Assembly: GCF_035920345.1 (NCBI RefSeq)
Contig: NZ_CP109149.1
Location: 4,712,001 to 4,776,000 of the forward strand
Source: Nocardia vinacea
GTDB taxonomy: Bacteria > Actinomycetota > Actinomycetes > Mycobacteriales > Mycobacteriaceae
Reading direction: 5' to 3'
Length of the DNA: 64,000 bases
The notes under the pieces are model-generated. The model was given only the letters and a program-made list of their open reading frames with translations. It made no database searches and was not told the DNA's origin. Of this stretch, positions 9,402-18,117 are shown piece by piece. How positions within the stretch are numbered: position 1 is the first letter of the stretch; each line of letters opens with the position of its first letter. Both the position numbers and the translations under genes were made by a program.

Positions 9402-11657
9402 GTGACTGTTACGCATAATCCGTTCACCGCGACGGTTCTCGGTCTCCCGCGGGTGGGGCCGCACCGTGAGCTCAAGCGCGCCACCGAGTCCTACTGGGCC
9501 GGACGCATCGACGCGCAGCGACTGCACGCGATAGCCCGCGACCTGCGGCGCGACCAGCTGACCAAATTACAAAGCGCCGGAATGGATTCCATCCCAGTCG
9601 GCACCTTCTCCTATTACGACCAGATGCTCGATACCGCCGTGCTGTTCGGCGCGCTGCCACCCCGGGTAGCCGGTATCGCCGATCCACTGGATCGCTATTT
9701 CGCAGCCGCACGCGGCACCGATACGGTCGAACCGTTGGAGATGACCAAGTGGTTCGATACCAATTACCACTATCTGGTGCCGGAAATCGGTCCGGAGACG
9801 GTGTTCTCGCTGGATCCTTCGAAGGTGCTGGATGAGTTGCGGGAGGCGCTCGCGCTCGGGGTGCCCGCGCGGACGGTGGTGGTCGGACCCATCACCTTCC
9901 TGAAGCTGGCGAAGGCGACCGGCGGTGCGGCGCTGGATCGCCTCGACGAGTTGGTGCCGCTCTATCAGGAGCTGTTGCGGCTGCTGGCCGTGGCGGGCGC
10001 GGAGTGGGTGCAACTCGACGAGCCGGTCTTGGTCACCGATCTATCCCTTGATGAGGTCGAACTCGTGCGGCGGACCTACGCCGAACTGTCGGCCGCGACG
10101 GATCGTCCCGCGCTACTGGTGGCCACTTACTTCGGCAAGCCAGGTGCTGCGTTGAGTGCCTTGGCCGAGACCGAAATCGAAGGCATCGCACTGGATTTCA
10201 CCGTTGACGCCGATCTCTCCGGTGTGCCGGCGCTGGCGAACAAGCTGCTGGTGGCAGGTGTGGTCGACGGTCGAAATGTCTGGCGGACCGATCTGGAAAA
10301 GGCTTTGGCGACGCTCGGCACGCTGCTGGGGTGCGCGAAATCCGTTGCGGTGTCGAGTTCCTGCTCGCTGCTGCACGTGCCCTACACCCTGGCAAGCGAA
10401 ACCGGCCTCGATGAGCGGCTGCGTTCGTGGTTGGCGTTCGGTGCGGAGAAGGTCGCCGAGGTGCGGTTGCTCGCGATCGGACTGAGTGCGGGGCCCGGGG
10501 CGATCGCCAACGAATTGGCTACGGTCCGTACCGCTCTCGCCACTAGGCGCACCGATCCTCGGTTGGACAATTCGCAGGTGCGGGCGCGGCTGGCCACGCT
10601 CGGCACGGATGCAACTCGGCGGGCACCCGCGGAACAGCGGCGGGCATTGCAAGCCGAGCGGCTGCGGTTGCCATCGCTGCCGACGACGACGATCGGTTCG
10701 TATCCGCAGACCTCGGCGATCCGGCTGGCGCGTGCGGCATTGCGCAAGGGTGAGATCGATCAGGCCGAGTACGTGCGGCGGATGCGGTCCGAGATCGCGG
10801 ATGTCATTGCGTTGCAAGAGAAGCTGGGCCTGGATGTACTGGTGCACGGCGAGCCGGAGCGCAATGACATGGTGCAATACTTCGCCGAGCAGCTCGACGG
10901 ATTCGCCGCCACCGACGCGGGCTGGGTGCAGTCCTACGGCACCCGTTGCGTGCGCCCGCCGATTCTGTTCGGCGATGTGGCGCGGCCCGCGCCGATGACC
11001 GTGGATTGGATCGGCTATGCGCAATCGTTGACCGATAAGCCGGTCAAGGGCATGCTGACCGGCCCGGTGACGATTCTGGCCTGGTCATTCGTCCGCGATG
11101 ACCAACCCTTGGCGGATTCGGCACGTCAAGTGGCGCTGGCGATCCGGGACGAGACGGTCGATCTGCAGGCCGCGGGCATTCGGATCATCCAGGTCGACGA
11201 GCCCGCGCTGCGGGAGCTACTGCCGCTGCGCGCAGCCGATCAGGGCGAGTACTTGGAGTGGTCGGTCGGCGCGTTCCGGTTGGCGACCTCCGGGGTTTCG
11301 GATGCCACCCAGATTCACACCCATCTCTGCTATTCGGAATTCGGTGAGGTCATCGATGCGATCGCCGGATTGGATGCCGATGTGACCTCGATCGAGGCAG
11401 CGCGCTCGCATATGGAAGTGCTCGACGATCTGAATGCCGCAGGCTTCGATCTCGGCGTCGGACCGGGCGTGTACGACATCCACTCACCGCGGGTGCCGAG
11501 TGTGGAGGAGATCACCGCCTCCCTGCGCGCCGCACTGAAGGCCGTTCCCGCCGAACGGCTTTGGGTCAATCCGGACTGCGGATTGAAGACCCGTGGACCG
11601 GTAGAGGTCGAGGCGTCATTGCGCAATCTGGTCGCTGCCGCGGCAGCGGTGCGCTAG
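9402..11657 (+). CDS. metE: Cobalamin-independent methionine synthase
   Basis: Transfers the methyl group of 5-methyltetrahydropteroyl-triglutamate to homocysteine, the last step of methionine synthesis, without B12. The 751 residues give the double-barrel form. The zinc ligands are all present at His641, Cys643 (HTHLCYSE), Glu665 and Cys726 ([10 protein letters not shown]), matching E. coli numbering. [10 protein letters not shown] opens the C-terminal barrel. The GTG at 9402 follows GGAG with 6-base spacing. The upstream B12 riboswitch says expression falls when cobalamin is available, implying a second, B12-dependent MetH elsewhere. Confidence 0.98.
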   Translation: MTVTHNPFTATVLGLPRVGPHRELKRATESYWAGRIDAQRLHAIARDLRRDQLTKLQSAGMDSIPVGTFSYYDQMLDTAVLFGALPPRVAGIADPLDRYFAAARGTDTVEPLEMTKWFDTNYHYLVPEIGPETVFSLDPSKVLDELREALALGVPARTVVVGPITFLKLAKATGGAALDRLDELVPLYQELLRLLAVAGAEWVQLDEPVLVTDLSLDEVELVRRTYAELSAATDRPALLVATYFGKPGAALSALAETEIEGIALDFTVDADLSGVPALANKLLVAGVVDGRNVWRTDLEKALATLGTLLGCAKSVAVSSSCSLLHVPYTLASETGLDERLRSWLAFGAEKVAEVRLLAIGLSAGPGAIANELATVRTALATRRTDPRLDNSQVRARLATLGTDATRRAPAEQRRALQAERLRLPSLPTTTIGSYPQTSAIRLARAALRKGEIDQAEYVRRMRSEIADVIALQEKLGLDVLVHGEPERNDMVQYFAEQLDGFAATDAGWVQSYGTRCVRPPILFGDVARPAPMTVDWIGYAQSLTDKPVKGMLTGPVTILAWSFVRDDQPLADSARQVALAIRDETVDLQAAGIRIIQVDEPALRELLPLRAADQGEYLEWSVGAFRLATSGVSDATQIHTHLCYSEFGEVIDAIAGLDADVTSIEAARSHMEVLDDLNAAGFDLGVGPGVYDIHSPRVPSVEEITASLRAALKAVPAERLWVNPDCGLKTRGPVEVEASLRNLVAAAAAVR

Positions 11658-11671
11658 CGGGATCACGCGCT

Positions 11672-11693
11672 CGCCCTCTCCAACGGGAGGGCG
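11672..11693 (+). terminator. Hairpin after metE
   Basis: An 8-bp G/C-rich stem (CGCCCTCT with GGAGGGCG, one G-T pair) with a 6-base loop begins 14 bases past the metE stop. There is no T-run after it, so termination strength is uncertain. Confidence 0.5.
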
Positions 11694-11814
11694 GGCGCGC
11701 CCGCATGTGTGCGCACTGTCTGGCGAACCCAATTCCAACAGCATCGACGCCGCCCGGCGCGAAACCCCGACGTCGCGAACGCCCGCATCCGCACACGATT
11801 GCGCGAAAGAGCGC

Positions 11815-11856
11815 GCAGCCCGATAGCGCGGTTTGGTCACCGCGCTATCGGGCTGC
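11815..11856 (-). terminator. Perfect 17-bp hairpin
   Basis: GCAGCCCGATAGCGCGG and its exact complement flank an 8-base loop. On the minus strand it begins three bases after the stop codon of the small Cys-containing ORF at 11860-12009, followed by CTCTTT. It could also back up the metE terminator on the other strand. Confidence 0.65.
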
Positions 11857-11859
11857 GTA

Positions 11860-12009
11860 TCAATGAGATTCGGCCCCGGGAAAAGGCCGGAGCCGACGAC
11901 GCGGCGTGTACCTCTCACAACTCTCGCCATTGCGGACCATCGGCCGCAGGCGCGACCGTGCGCTCAGTCCCCGCCGCCAGGCCGTATGACATTCCGAGCA
12001 ACGATCCAT
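11860..12009 (-). CDS. Putative 49-residue Cys-containing small protein
   Basis: Not recognised. ATG (complement of 12007-12009) is preceded by GAGGAGG eight bases upstream, one of the strongest ribosome-binding sites in the window. The 49 codons begin MDRCSECHTAWRRGL, giving a CxxCH group, with a third Cys at residue 31, and many Arg residues. The stop is followed after three bases by a perfect 17-bp hairpin. Good SD, compact frame and adjacent terminator argue for a real gene. CxxC plus a basic character suggests a small metal- or nucleic-acid-binding protein, but that is a guess. Confidence 0.5.
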   Translation of the reverse strand: MDRCSECHTAWRRGLSARSRLRPMVRNGESCERYTPRRRLRPFPGAESH

Positions 12010-12102
12010 GCGTAACCCCTCCTCATACGTCGCCATCAGATATCACCCCCGATGTCCTATTCGACGCATGGCCGACCGATTCGGTTCCGCCGATTCCCTC
12101 GA

Positions 12103-12489
12103 TTATTCGGCCGCCGGCTCGGTTCCGAAGGCGCGGTTGATGGCGGCCATATCGAAGTAGTCCCGCCAAGCGGTGATGGCGCCGTCGGCGACCTCGAAGA
12201 CGCCCACTACCGGTAGCGGTGTGTCTTTGCCCAGGCCGCGCAGGATATCGGTGCGCTCGTTCATGACAATATTCCCGGCGGCGACCTGGTGGTGCACGTC
12301 GAATTCAATGGATTCGAAGGTGCTGAGGAAACCGGCGATGAAATCGCGGATGGCGGCGCGGCCGTTGATGGGTTCCATCGGAATATTGTGGTAGACGGCG
12401 TCTTCGGCGAAGAAGGCGCTGATCTGGTCCGGGTCGGGATCGGCCCAGCTGCGGCACATGGCGGTGACGATTTCGTCGGGGCTCGGCAT
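12103..12489 (-). CDS. Limonene-1,2-epoxide hydrolase-like protein
   Basis: SnoaL/NTF2-fold protein of the limonene-epoxide hydrolase type, which opens epoxides with water by a Tyr-Asn-Arg-Asp-Asp set. All five positions appear: VYHN supplies Tyr and Asn, RTD supplies Arg and Asp, and WRDYFD the last Asp. The start MPSPDEIV (12489) gives 128 residues, right for the family; the frame stays open 25 codons further upstream without family similarity. It lies 94 bp after prpC on the same strand, so it may be read with the prp genes, though a role in propionate metabolism is not evident. The substrate is unknown. Confidence 0.75.
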   Translation of the reverse strand: MPSPDEIVTAMCRSWADPDPDQISAFFAEDAVYHNIPMEPINGRAAIRDFIAGFLSTFESIEFDVHHQVAAGNIVMNERTDILRGLGKDTPLPVVGVFEVADGAITAWRDYFDMAAINRAFGTEPAAE

Positions 12490-12583
12490 TCGGTTCGCTC
12501 GCTTCCTTGCGCCGATACGATCGGGCACATCGGTCGATTCGATCGCACCGATTACACCAAACAATCGCTTGGTTGCGCCAGGA

Positions 12584-13702
12584 TCAGCCGGCGACCAGCA
12601 GTTCGCGCTGCGGCACCCCGACGTATTCGGACAGCGGACGGATCAGGGCATTGGCGGCGGACTGCTCGACAATGTGGGCGGTCCAGCCGGTGATGCGGCT
12701 CAGCACGAAGATCGGCGTGAACATTTCGATGTCGAATCCCATCAGGTAGTAGGCGGGTCCGGCCGGGAAGTCGAGGTTGGGTTTGATGCCGGTGGCCTCG
12801 GCCATGGCCTGCTCCAATGCGGTGTACATGCGCAACCAGCGCTGGCCGCCGGTCACCTGCACGACTTGCTCCAGGGCTTCGCGCATTGTCGGCACCCGCG
12901 AGTCGCCGTTCTTGTACACGCGATGCCCGAACCCCATGACCTTCTGTTTGCCGGATAGCTCGGCGCGCAACCACTCGGCGGCCAGCTCGGACTCACCGAT
13001 GTCCAGCATCGTGCGCATGACGGCTTCATTGGCACCGCCGTGCAGCGGACCCTTGAGCGCACCGATCGCAGCGGTGATCGCGCTATACATATCCGACCGG
13101 GTCGAGGTCACCACACGCGCGGCGAAGGTAGATGCGTTGAAACTGTGCTCCGCGTACAGGATCAGCGAAATCTCGAAGGCCCGCACAATGCGCGGATCCG
13201 GCACCTTGCCGAAGCACATGTTCAGAAAGTTCTCGGCGAAGCCCAGATGTGAGTGTGGCGCAATAGGATCCAGCCCGCGACGACGTCGCATGTCAGCGGC
13301 GACGACCGTGGGCAGCACCGCGGTAAGCCGTAGCGCCTTCGCCAACAGTGCCCGGTCGCCTTGTGCGGCATCGAGTTCCGCATCCTCCGCGCCGAGGTAG
13401 CTGACCACAGTCCGGACCACATCCATCGGATGACAGTTCTGCGGCATCTTATCGATGAGCGACAGGATCGAGCGATCGATGCGCCGCTGGGCGCGTTCAC
13501 GTTGACACAACAGTTGGAGTTGGGCGGCGTCGGGCAGTTCGCCGTACCACAGCAGATAGGCGACCTCCTCGAAACCGCAGTGCCGGGCCAGATCCTGCAC
13601 GGCATAGCCGCGATAGGTCAGCGAATTCGTTTCGGGCACAACCTTGGAGATGCTGGTGGTATCGACCACCACCCCGGCCAGGCCCTTCTTGATTTCAGTC
13701 AT
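12584..13702 (-). CDS. prpC: 2-methylcitrate synthase
   Basis: Condenses propionyl-CoA with oxaloacetate to 2-methylcitrate, the first step of the methylcitrate cycle. The 372-residue chain has citrate-synthase motifs: LYAEHSFNASTF, GPLHGGANEA with the catalytic His, VMGFGHRVYKNGDSR and, near the C-terminus, LDFPAGPAYYLMGF with the catalytic Asp. Context with prpB and prpD supports methylcitrate rather than citrate synthase, although actinobacterial PrpC enzymes often also accept acetyl-CoA. The start lies only three bases after the prpB stop, inside the edge of a dispersed repeat. Confidence 0.93.
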   Translation of the reverse strand: MTEIKKGLAGVVVDTTSISKVVPETNSLTYRGYAVQDLARHCGFEEVAYLLWYGELPDAAQLQLLCQRERAQRRIDRSILSLIDKMPQNCHPMDVVRTVVSYLGAEDAELDAAQGDRALLAKALRLTAVLPTVVAADMRRRRGLDPIAPHSHLGFAENFLNMCFGKVPDPRIVRAFEISLILYAEHSFNASTFAARVVTSTRSDMYSAITAAIGALKGPLHGGANEAVMRTMLDIGESELAAEWLRAELSGKQKVMGFGHRVYKNGDSRVPTMREALEQVVQVTGGQRWLRMYTALEQAMAEATGIKPNLDFPAGPAYYLMGFDIEMFTPIFVLSRITGWTAHIVEQSAANALIRPLSEYVGVPQRELLVAG

Positions 13703-13705
13703 CGT

Positions 13706-14692
13706 TTACTCGCTCACTCCTGCGCCTCGCTGGCGCTCGGCTCCGTCGTGCGTGAAGCGCGCTGTGCTTATGGTTCGCTCGCGACGCTCGCTCACGGTGA
13801 AATCGAAGATTCCGGAATCGAAGTCGTTGTACTGCTGGTAGTCGAGCAATTCGTAGAGTCGCGCCCGGTGCTGCATCTCGCCGACCAGCTCGGATTGCGT
13901 TCCGGTGGCGGCGATTTCACGCAGGCCGCGCTCCACCGCGAACATCGCCAAGCGCAGCGTGGTCACCGGGTAGATCACGGCGTTGTAGCCGAGATCCGCC
14001 AGGGTCGGAGCTGATAGCAACTCCGACTTGCCGAACTCGGTCATATTCGCAAGCAGTGGAATATCCACTGCTGCACGGAACTTCGCGAATTCGGAGGCAT
14101 CGGCGAGTGCCTCGGTGAATATGAGGTCGGCCCCCGCGTCGGCGTACGCCTTGGCTCGATCGATCGCCGCATCCAGCCCCTCGGTCCCGCGCGCATCGGT
14201 CCGCGCGCAGACGACGAAGTTCGGGTCCCGTCGGGCGGAGACCGCGGCACGCAACCGACGGACCATCTCGTCGACCGGAACCACGGCCTTGCCGTCGAGA
14301 TGCCCACAGCGTTTGGGATTCACCTGATCCTCGATATGGCAACCCGCGAGCCCGGCATCCTCCAGCAGGGTCACCGTGCGCGCCGCATTCATCGGCTCGC
14401 CGAAGCCGGTATCGGCATCGATCAGCACCGGCAGATCGGTCACCCGCGCGATCTGCTGTCCCCGCGCGGTCACCTCGGTGAGGGTGGTCAAGCCGATATC
14501 CGGTAGTGCGAGTTCGGCCGATACCACCGCGCCGGAGACATAGACGCCCTCGAAGCCGAGCTCCTGAATCAGCTTGGCCACCAACGGGTTGAATGCTCCC
14601 GGCCAGCGCTGGATTTGTCCGGAGGCCAATCCGGCCCGAAGCGCCGCACGTTTATCGGCAGCGCTCGTGGCGGCGGCGAGCAGTCCTGTCAT
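13706..14692 (-). CDS. prpB: Methylisocitrate lyase with repeat-encoded C-terminal tail
   Basis: Cleaves 2-methylisocitrate to pyruvate and succinate. Isocitrate-lyase-superfamily motifs are clear: VSGAVVS, DADTGFG for metal binding, HIEDQVNPKRCGH with the catalytic KRCGH. The ATG at 14692 (MTGLLAAAT) is chosen over 14731 because it leaves room for the divergent DUF1737 gene and matches the family N-terminus. The last 30 codons (13706-13795) are encoded by the dispersed repeat described among the findings and read VSERRERTIS onward, unlike other PrpB proteins, so the family domain was extended by insertion or read-through. Confidence 0.93.
   Translation of the reverse strand: MTGLLAAATSAADKRAALRAGLASGQIQRWPGAFNPLVAKLIQELGFEGVYVSGAVVSAELALPDIGLTTLTEVTARGQQIARVTDLPVLIDADTGFGEPMNAARTVTLLEDAGLAGCHIEDQVNPKRCGHLDGKAVVPVDEMVRRLRAAVSARRDPNFVVCARTDARGTEGLDAAIDRAKAYADAGADLIFTEALADASEFAKFRAAVDIPLLANMTEFGKSELLSAPTLADLGYNAVIYPVTTLRLAMFAVERGLREIAATGTQSELVGEMQHRARLYELLDYQQYNDFDSGIFDFTVSERRERTISTARFTHDGAERQRGAGVSE
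13715..13795 (-). repeat. Dispersed junction repeat, prpB/prpC copy
   Basis: On the minus strand the unit starts GTGAGCGAGCGTCGCGAGCG, runs through ACGACGGAGCCGAGCGCC and AGCGAGGCGCAGGA, and is closed by another GTGAGCGAG. It is about 78 bp and clearly the same family as the tandem copies at 34121-34280. It is translated as the prpB tail. Confidence 0.85.
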
Positions 14693-14718
14693 CGCGACCA
14701 CCGTCCTAGGCTGAGCAC

Positions 14719-14949
14719 ATGAGTGCAGCATCGCGCAGCGATTCCATGAAGGGTGGCGGCCGGGAGACGGGTGGGCCCGAAGATCGTCCCCTGCGCTATC
14801 GGCTGATCACCGGCGTCGACGACGCCACCTTCTGCGAACGGATCAGCGGCCTGCTCGATCAGGGCTACCGACTGCACGGATCGCCCGCCGTCACCTTCAA
14901 CGGCACCGATGTGATCGCCGCGCAGGCGCTGCTCTGGGGCGGAGAGTAG
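14719..14949 (+). CDS. DUF1737 small protein
   Basis: The 76-residue product carries a DUF1737-type domain of unknown function from about residue 24 (LRYRLITGVDDATFCERISG, then QGYRLHGSPAVTFNG). The first 20 residues, including SRSDSMKGGG, are not part of the domain and closely match the N-terminus of the ABC ATPase at 57.97 kb. The gene lies alone on the plus strand in the 264-bp space between prpD and prpB, both on the minus strand. It starts 26 bp from prpB and stops 7 bp before the prpD stop. Confidence 0.8.
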   Translation: MSAASRSDSMKGGGRETGGPEDRPLRYRLITGVDDATFCERISGLLDQGYRLHGSPAVTFNGTDVIAAQALLWGGE

Positions 14950-14956
14950 AGCGTCA

Positions 14957-16480
14957 TCAGAAGATCCCCTCGCGCACTTGCGGTGCCCGCCCCATAACCT
15001 CGGGCGACACGGTGAACGTCAGCTGATCCAATTCCCCGGCGGCCAGCTCCGGCGTGCGCTGCACCGCGTCGAGGAAACGGTCCTGCTCCGCGGGTTCGAT
15101 CACCCCCTCGGCAAGCGTGCGGAACTTCGCGATGTACTGCTCACGCGCGAACGGCCGCACACCCAGCGGATGCGCATCCGCCACAGCGAGCTCATCGACA
15201 ATCGTCTCGCCACTCTTCAGCGTCACGACCGCCCGTGCCCCGAAGGCCTTTTCGTTCGGATCGGTGGCGTGGTAGCGGCGCGTCCATTCCGGATCCTCGA
15301 CCGTCGAGATCTTGCGCCACAGCGCGACGGTATCCGCCCGACGTGCCCGCTCGGGTGCGTAGGACCGCTCGTGATGCCAACTGCCGTCCTGTAGCGCGAC
15401 CGCGAATATATAAGGAACGGAATGGTCGAGAGTCTCGCGGCTGGCATGCGGATCGAACTTCTGCGGATCACCGGAGCCCGTGCCGATGACCACGTGCGTG
15501 TGGTGGCTGGTATGCAGCACGATGGTGGCGATCTGATCGAGATCGCCGATGCGCGCCCGCATTCGACGCGCGAGATCGATGGGCGCTTGGCTCTGGTACT
15601 CGGCCGAATGCTCTTTGGTGTAGCTGTCGAGAATGGCCCGCTTCGCCTCGCCCGGACTCGGCAGCGACACCTGATATTCCGCGTCCGGCCCACCGAGCAG
15701 CCAGGCGATTACGCCGTCCGCACCCTCCCAGATCGGTGCCGGAGCACCCTCGCCGCGCATGGCCCGGTCGACTGCCTCCACCGCCATTTTTCCCGCGAAT
15801 GCGGGGGCATACGCCTTCCAACTGGAGATCTCCCCCTTGCGGGACTGCCGGGTGGCGGTGGTGGTGTGCAGCGTCTGCCCGATCGCCTGATAGATCGTCT
15901 CGGTGTCCAGGCCGAGGAGCGTCCCGATGCCGGCGGCGGCCGATGGACCGAGATGTGCGACGTGATCGATCTTGTGTTCGTGCAGGCAGATTCCGCGCAC
16001 CAGGTCGATCTGGATCTCGTAACCGGTGGCCAAGCCGCGGATCAGCGCGGCGCCACCGCGACCGGTGTGCTGGGCGACGGCGAGGATCGGCGGAATATTG
16101 TCGCCCGGATGCGAGTACTCGGCGGCCAGGAAGGTGTCGTGAAAGTCGAGCTCGCGCACCGCGACTCCGTTCGTCCACGCGGCCCACTCCGGCGATACCC
16201 GGCGCTGCGGCGACAAGCCGAAAACGGTGGCGCCGGACCGATCGGACCGCGGCGCATGCGGCTGTGCGAGTGCCTGTGCCCGCGCATTCGTCACGGGGCG
16301 GCGGACCAGCGCGGCCGCCGCGACGGCGGCATTGTCGATGATCCGGTTCACGATCATCGCGCTGACCTCGGCGGTCACCTCGACCGGATCGGCGGCGACC
16401 TCGGCAATTCTGGTGGCCAAATGTTCTGCGCGCGGAAAGTCTGCGGCGGCGGCGCGGGCGCGTACGATGTGGGTTTTCAT
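14957..16480 (-). CDS. prpD: 2-methylcitrate dehydratase
   Basis: Dehydrates 2-methylcitrate to 2-methyl-cis-aconitate in the methylcitrate cycle (MmgE/PrpD family). The 507-residue length fits PrpD. Recognisable stretches are [47 protein letters not shown] and [11 protein letters not shown]. The start ATG (16480) is chosen because GGAGG stands four to five bases upstream and [10 protein letters not shown] matches the family; the frame is open 73 codons further. It is transcribed divergently from prpR and heads toward prpB and prpC with a DUF1737 gene interposed on the other strand. Confidence 0.95.
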   Translation of the reverse strand: MKTHIVRARAAAADFPRAEHLATRIAEVAADPVEVTAEVSAMIVNRIIDNAAVAAAALVRRPVTNARAQALAQPHAPRSDRSGATVFGLSPQRRVSPEWAAWTNGVAVRELDFHDTFLAAEYSHPGDNIPPILAVAQHTGRGGAALIRGLATGYEIQIDLVRGICLHEHKIDHVAHLGPSAAAGIGTLLGLDTETIYQAIGQTLHTTTATRQSRKGEISSWKAYAPAFAGKMAVEAVDRAMRGEGAPAPIWEGADGVIAWLLGGPDAEYQVSLPSPGEAKRAILDSYTKEHSAEYQSQAPIDLARRMRARIGDLDQIATIVLHTSHHTHVVIGTGSGDPQKFDPHASRETLDHSVPYIFAVALQDGSWHHERSYAPERARRADTVALWRKISTVEDPEWTRRYHATDPNEKAFGARAVVTLKSGETIVDELAVADAHPLGVRPFAREQYIAKFRTLAEGVIEPAEQDRFLDAVQRTPELAAGELDQLTFTVSPEVMGRAPQVREGIF

Positions 16481-16591
16481 CCATCCTCCGGTTCCAGACG
16501 GGCCAGCGGCCCTACTTCGCACGCTACGCAGGATTGATCTTCGGCAAAATCCCTTGCAACAGCAGATTTCTGCGGGCGAGAATCCTCCATT

Positions 16592-16641
16592 TTGCGATGA
16601 TTGCGAATTCCGAGGGCTACCATCTTGCGGTGCGCAAGATG
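16592..16641. promoter_or_regulatory. Probable PrpR operators in the prpD-prpR intergenic region
   Basis: A perfect palindrome, CATCTTGCG-GTG-CGCAAGATG (16621-16641), overlaps the prpR start codon. Just upstream are two adjacent direct boxes, TTGCGATGA and TTGCGAATT (16592-16609). PrpR/RamB regulators bind TTTGCAAA-like sequences, so the TTGCG/CGCAA halves fit. Overlap with the start codon suggests autorepression. Confidence 0.65.
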
Positions 16642-18051
16642 TACGCGGGCGCCCGACTAAGACGGTTGCGCGAGGAACGGCGAATGACCCAGGCTGCACT
16701 GGCGAAATCCCTGGATCTATCGCCCAGCTACCTCAACCAGCTCGAGCGCGACCAGCGACCGCTCACCATTCCGGTGCTGCTGAAGCTCAACTCCACCTTC
16801 GACCTCGACGTGCAATTTTTCGCGGCCGACTCCGATGCCCGGCTGGTCTCGGATCTGCATGAGGTACTCGTCGATGCGGCGGGCGGTGACAGTGCGCCAC
16901 TGACCGAGGTGGAGGAACTGGCGACGCGACTGCCGGAGGTGTCCCGAATCGTCGTCGCGATGCATCGGCGATTGCGCGCGGCAACAGATCAACTCGATCT
17001 GCTCTCCGCACGGGTGGCCGCGCCGACCGGCGGACCCGGCGTGCCCATGCCGTATGAGGATGTGCGGGATTTCTTCTACGACCATCACAATCACATCGGG
17101 CAACTCGATCATGCGGCCGAACAGCTCTTCGAAGAGTGCGGTCTGAGCATCGGGTCACTCGATCGGCAACTCGCCAGGGTGGCCGAGGAGCGCGCCGGGG
17201 TCACCGTGCTGGTGCGCGGTGACGGCGCGGATCCAACCATCCCGAAACGGCATTACGATCCGGACAGCCGCACGCTGACGCTGGCGCGGCGGCTGCGTCC
17301 CGGACAGCGCGCATTTCAAATCGCCACCACCCTCGGTTTTCTGCTGTACGGCAAGGATTTGGATGCCGTGCTTGCCGAAACACCGTCGCTCACCGGTGAA
17401 TCCAGGACGTTGGCGCGCATCGGGTTGGCCAATTACTTCGCGGGCGCGCTGGTACTTCCGTACGGCCGCTTTCTGCGGTCCGCCGAGGAACTGCGCTACG
17501 ACATCGATCTGCTCAGTCTGCGTTTCGAGGTCGGCTTCGAGACCATCTGCCACCGGTTGAGCACCCTGCAGCGGCAGGGGCAGCGCGGCGTTCCGTTCTT
17601 CCTGGTCCGCACCGACCGGGCCGGCAATATCTCGAAACGCCAGTCCGCCACGGCATTCCATTTCTCCCGGGTCGGCGGTAGTTGCCCGCTGTGGGTGGTG
17701 CACGAGGCCTTCGCCAATCCTGGTCGCATCCTGACCCAGATGGCGGCGATGCCAGATGGTCGCCGCTACCTCTGGATCGCCCGCACCGCGCTGGCGGGAC
17801 CACACGGATTCAGCACGGCGACAAAGGATTTCGCTATCGGCCTGGGTTGCGATATCGAATACGCCGACCGACTTGTGTATTCGAACGGCCTACAAGTCGA
17901 CAGTCCGGCCGCAGCGGTGCCGATCGGCGCGGGCTGCAAGGTCTGCGAGCGCCCCTCCTGCCCGCAGCGCGCCTTCCCCCAGATCGGCAGCCCCCTCGCA
18001 GTCACCGAGCACACCAGCACGGATCTGCCCTACCCACGAGTCCTGCGCTGA
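16639..18051 (+). CDS. prpR: PrpR/RamB-type regulator of propionate and acetate metabolism
   Basis: Transcription factor of the short-chain fatty acyl-CoA regulator group. An N-terminal XRE-type helix-turn-helix ([20 protein letters not shown], then [15 protein letters not shown]) covers residues 3-60. An IrrE/ImmA-like middle domain lacks an HEXXH motif, and the C-terminal ligand domain has conserved cysteines ([15 protein letters not shown]) like those binding an iron-sulfur cluster in mycobacterial PrpR. The ATG at 16639 is chosen; earlier codons give no homology. It is divergent from prpD, the usual layout, and probably activates the prp genes. Confidence 0.92.
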   Translation: MYAGARLRRLREERRMTQAALAKSLDLSPSYLNQLERDQRPLTIPVLLKLNSTFDLDVQFFAADSDARLVSDLHEVLVDAAGGDSAPLTEVEELATRLPEVSRIVVAMHRRLRAATDQLDLLSARVAAPTGGPGVPMPYEDVRDFFYDHHNHIGQLDHAAEQLFEECGLSIGSLDRQLARVAEERAGVTVLVRGDGADPTIPKRHYDPDSRTLTLARRLRPGQRAFQIATTLGFLLYGKDLDAVLAETPSLTGESRTLARIGLANYFAGALVLPYGRFLRSAEELRYDIDLLSLRFEVGFETICHRLSTLQRQGQRGVPFFLVRTDRAGNISKRQSATAFHFSRVGGSCPLWVVHEAFANPGRILTQMAAMPDGRRYLWIARTALAGPHGFSTATKDFAIGLGCDIEYADRLVYSNGLQVDSPAAAVPIGAGCKVCERPSCPQRAFPQIGSPLAVTEHTSTDLPYPRVLR

Positions 18052-18117
18052 TGCTGGACAATTGATCACCATGCGGGTGCGGGCAAACGTCAAGAATGCC
18101 TCTCCACCAGTGCATTC

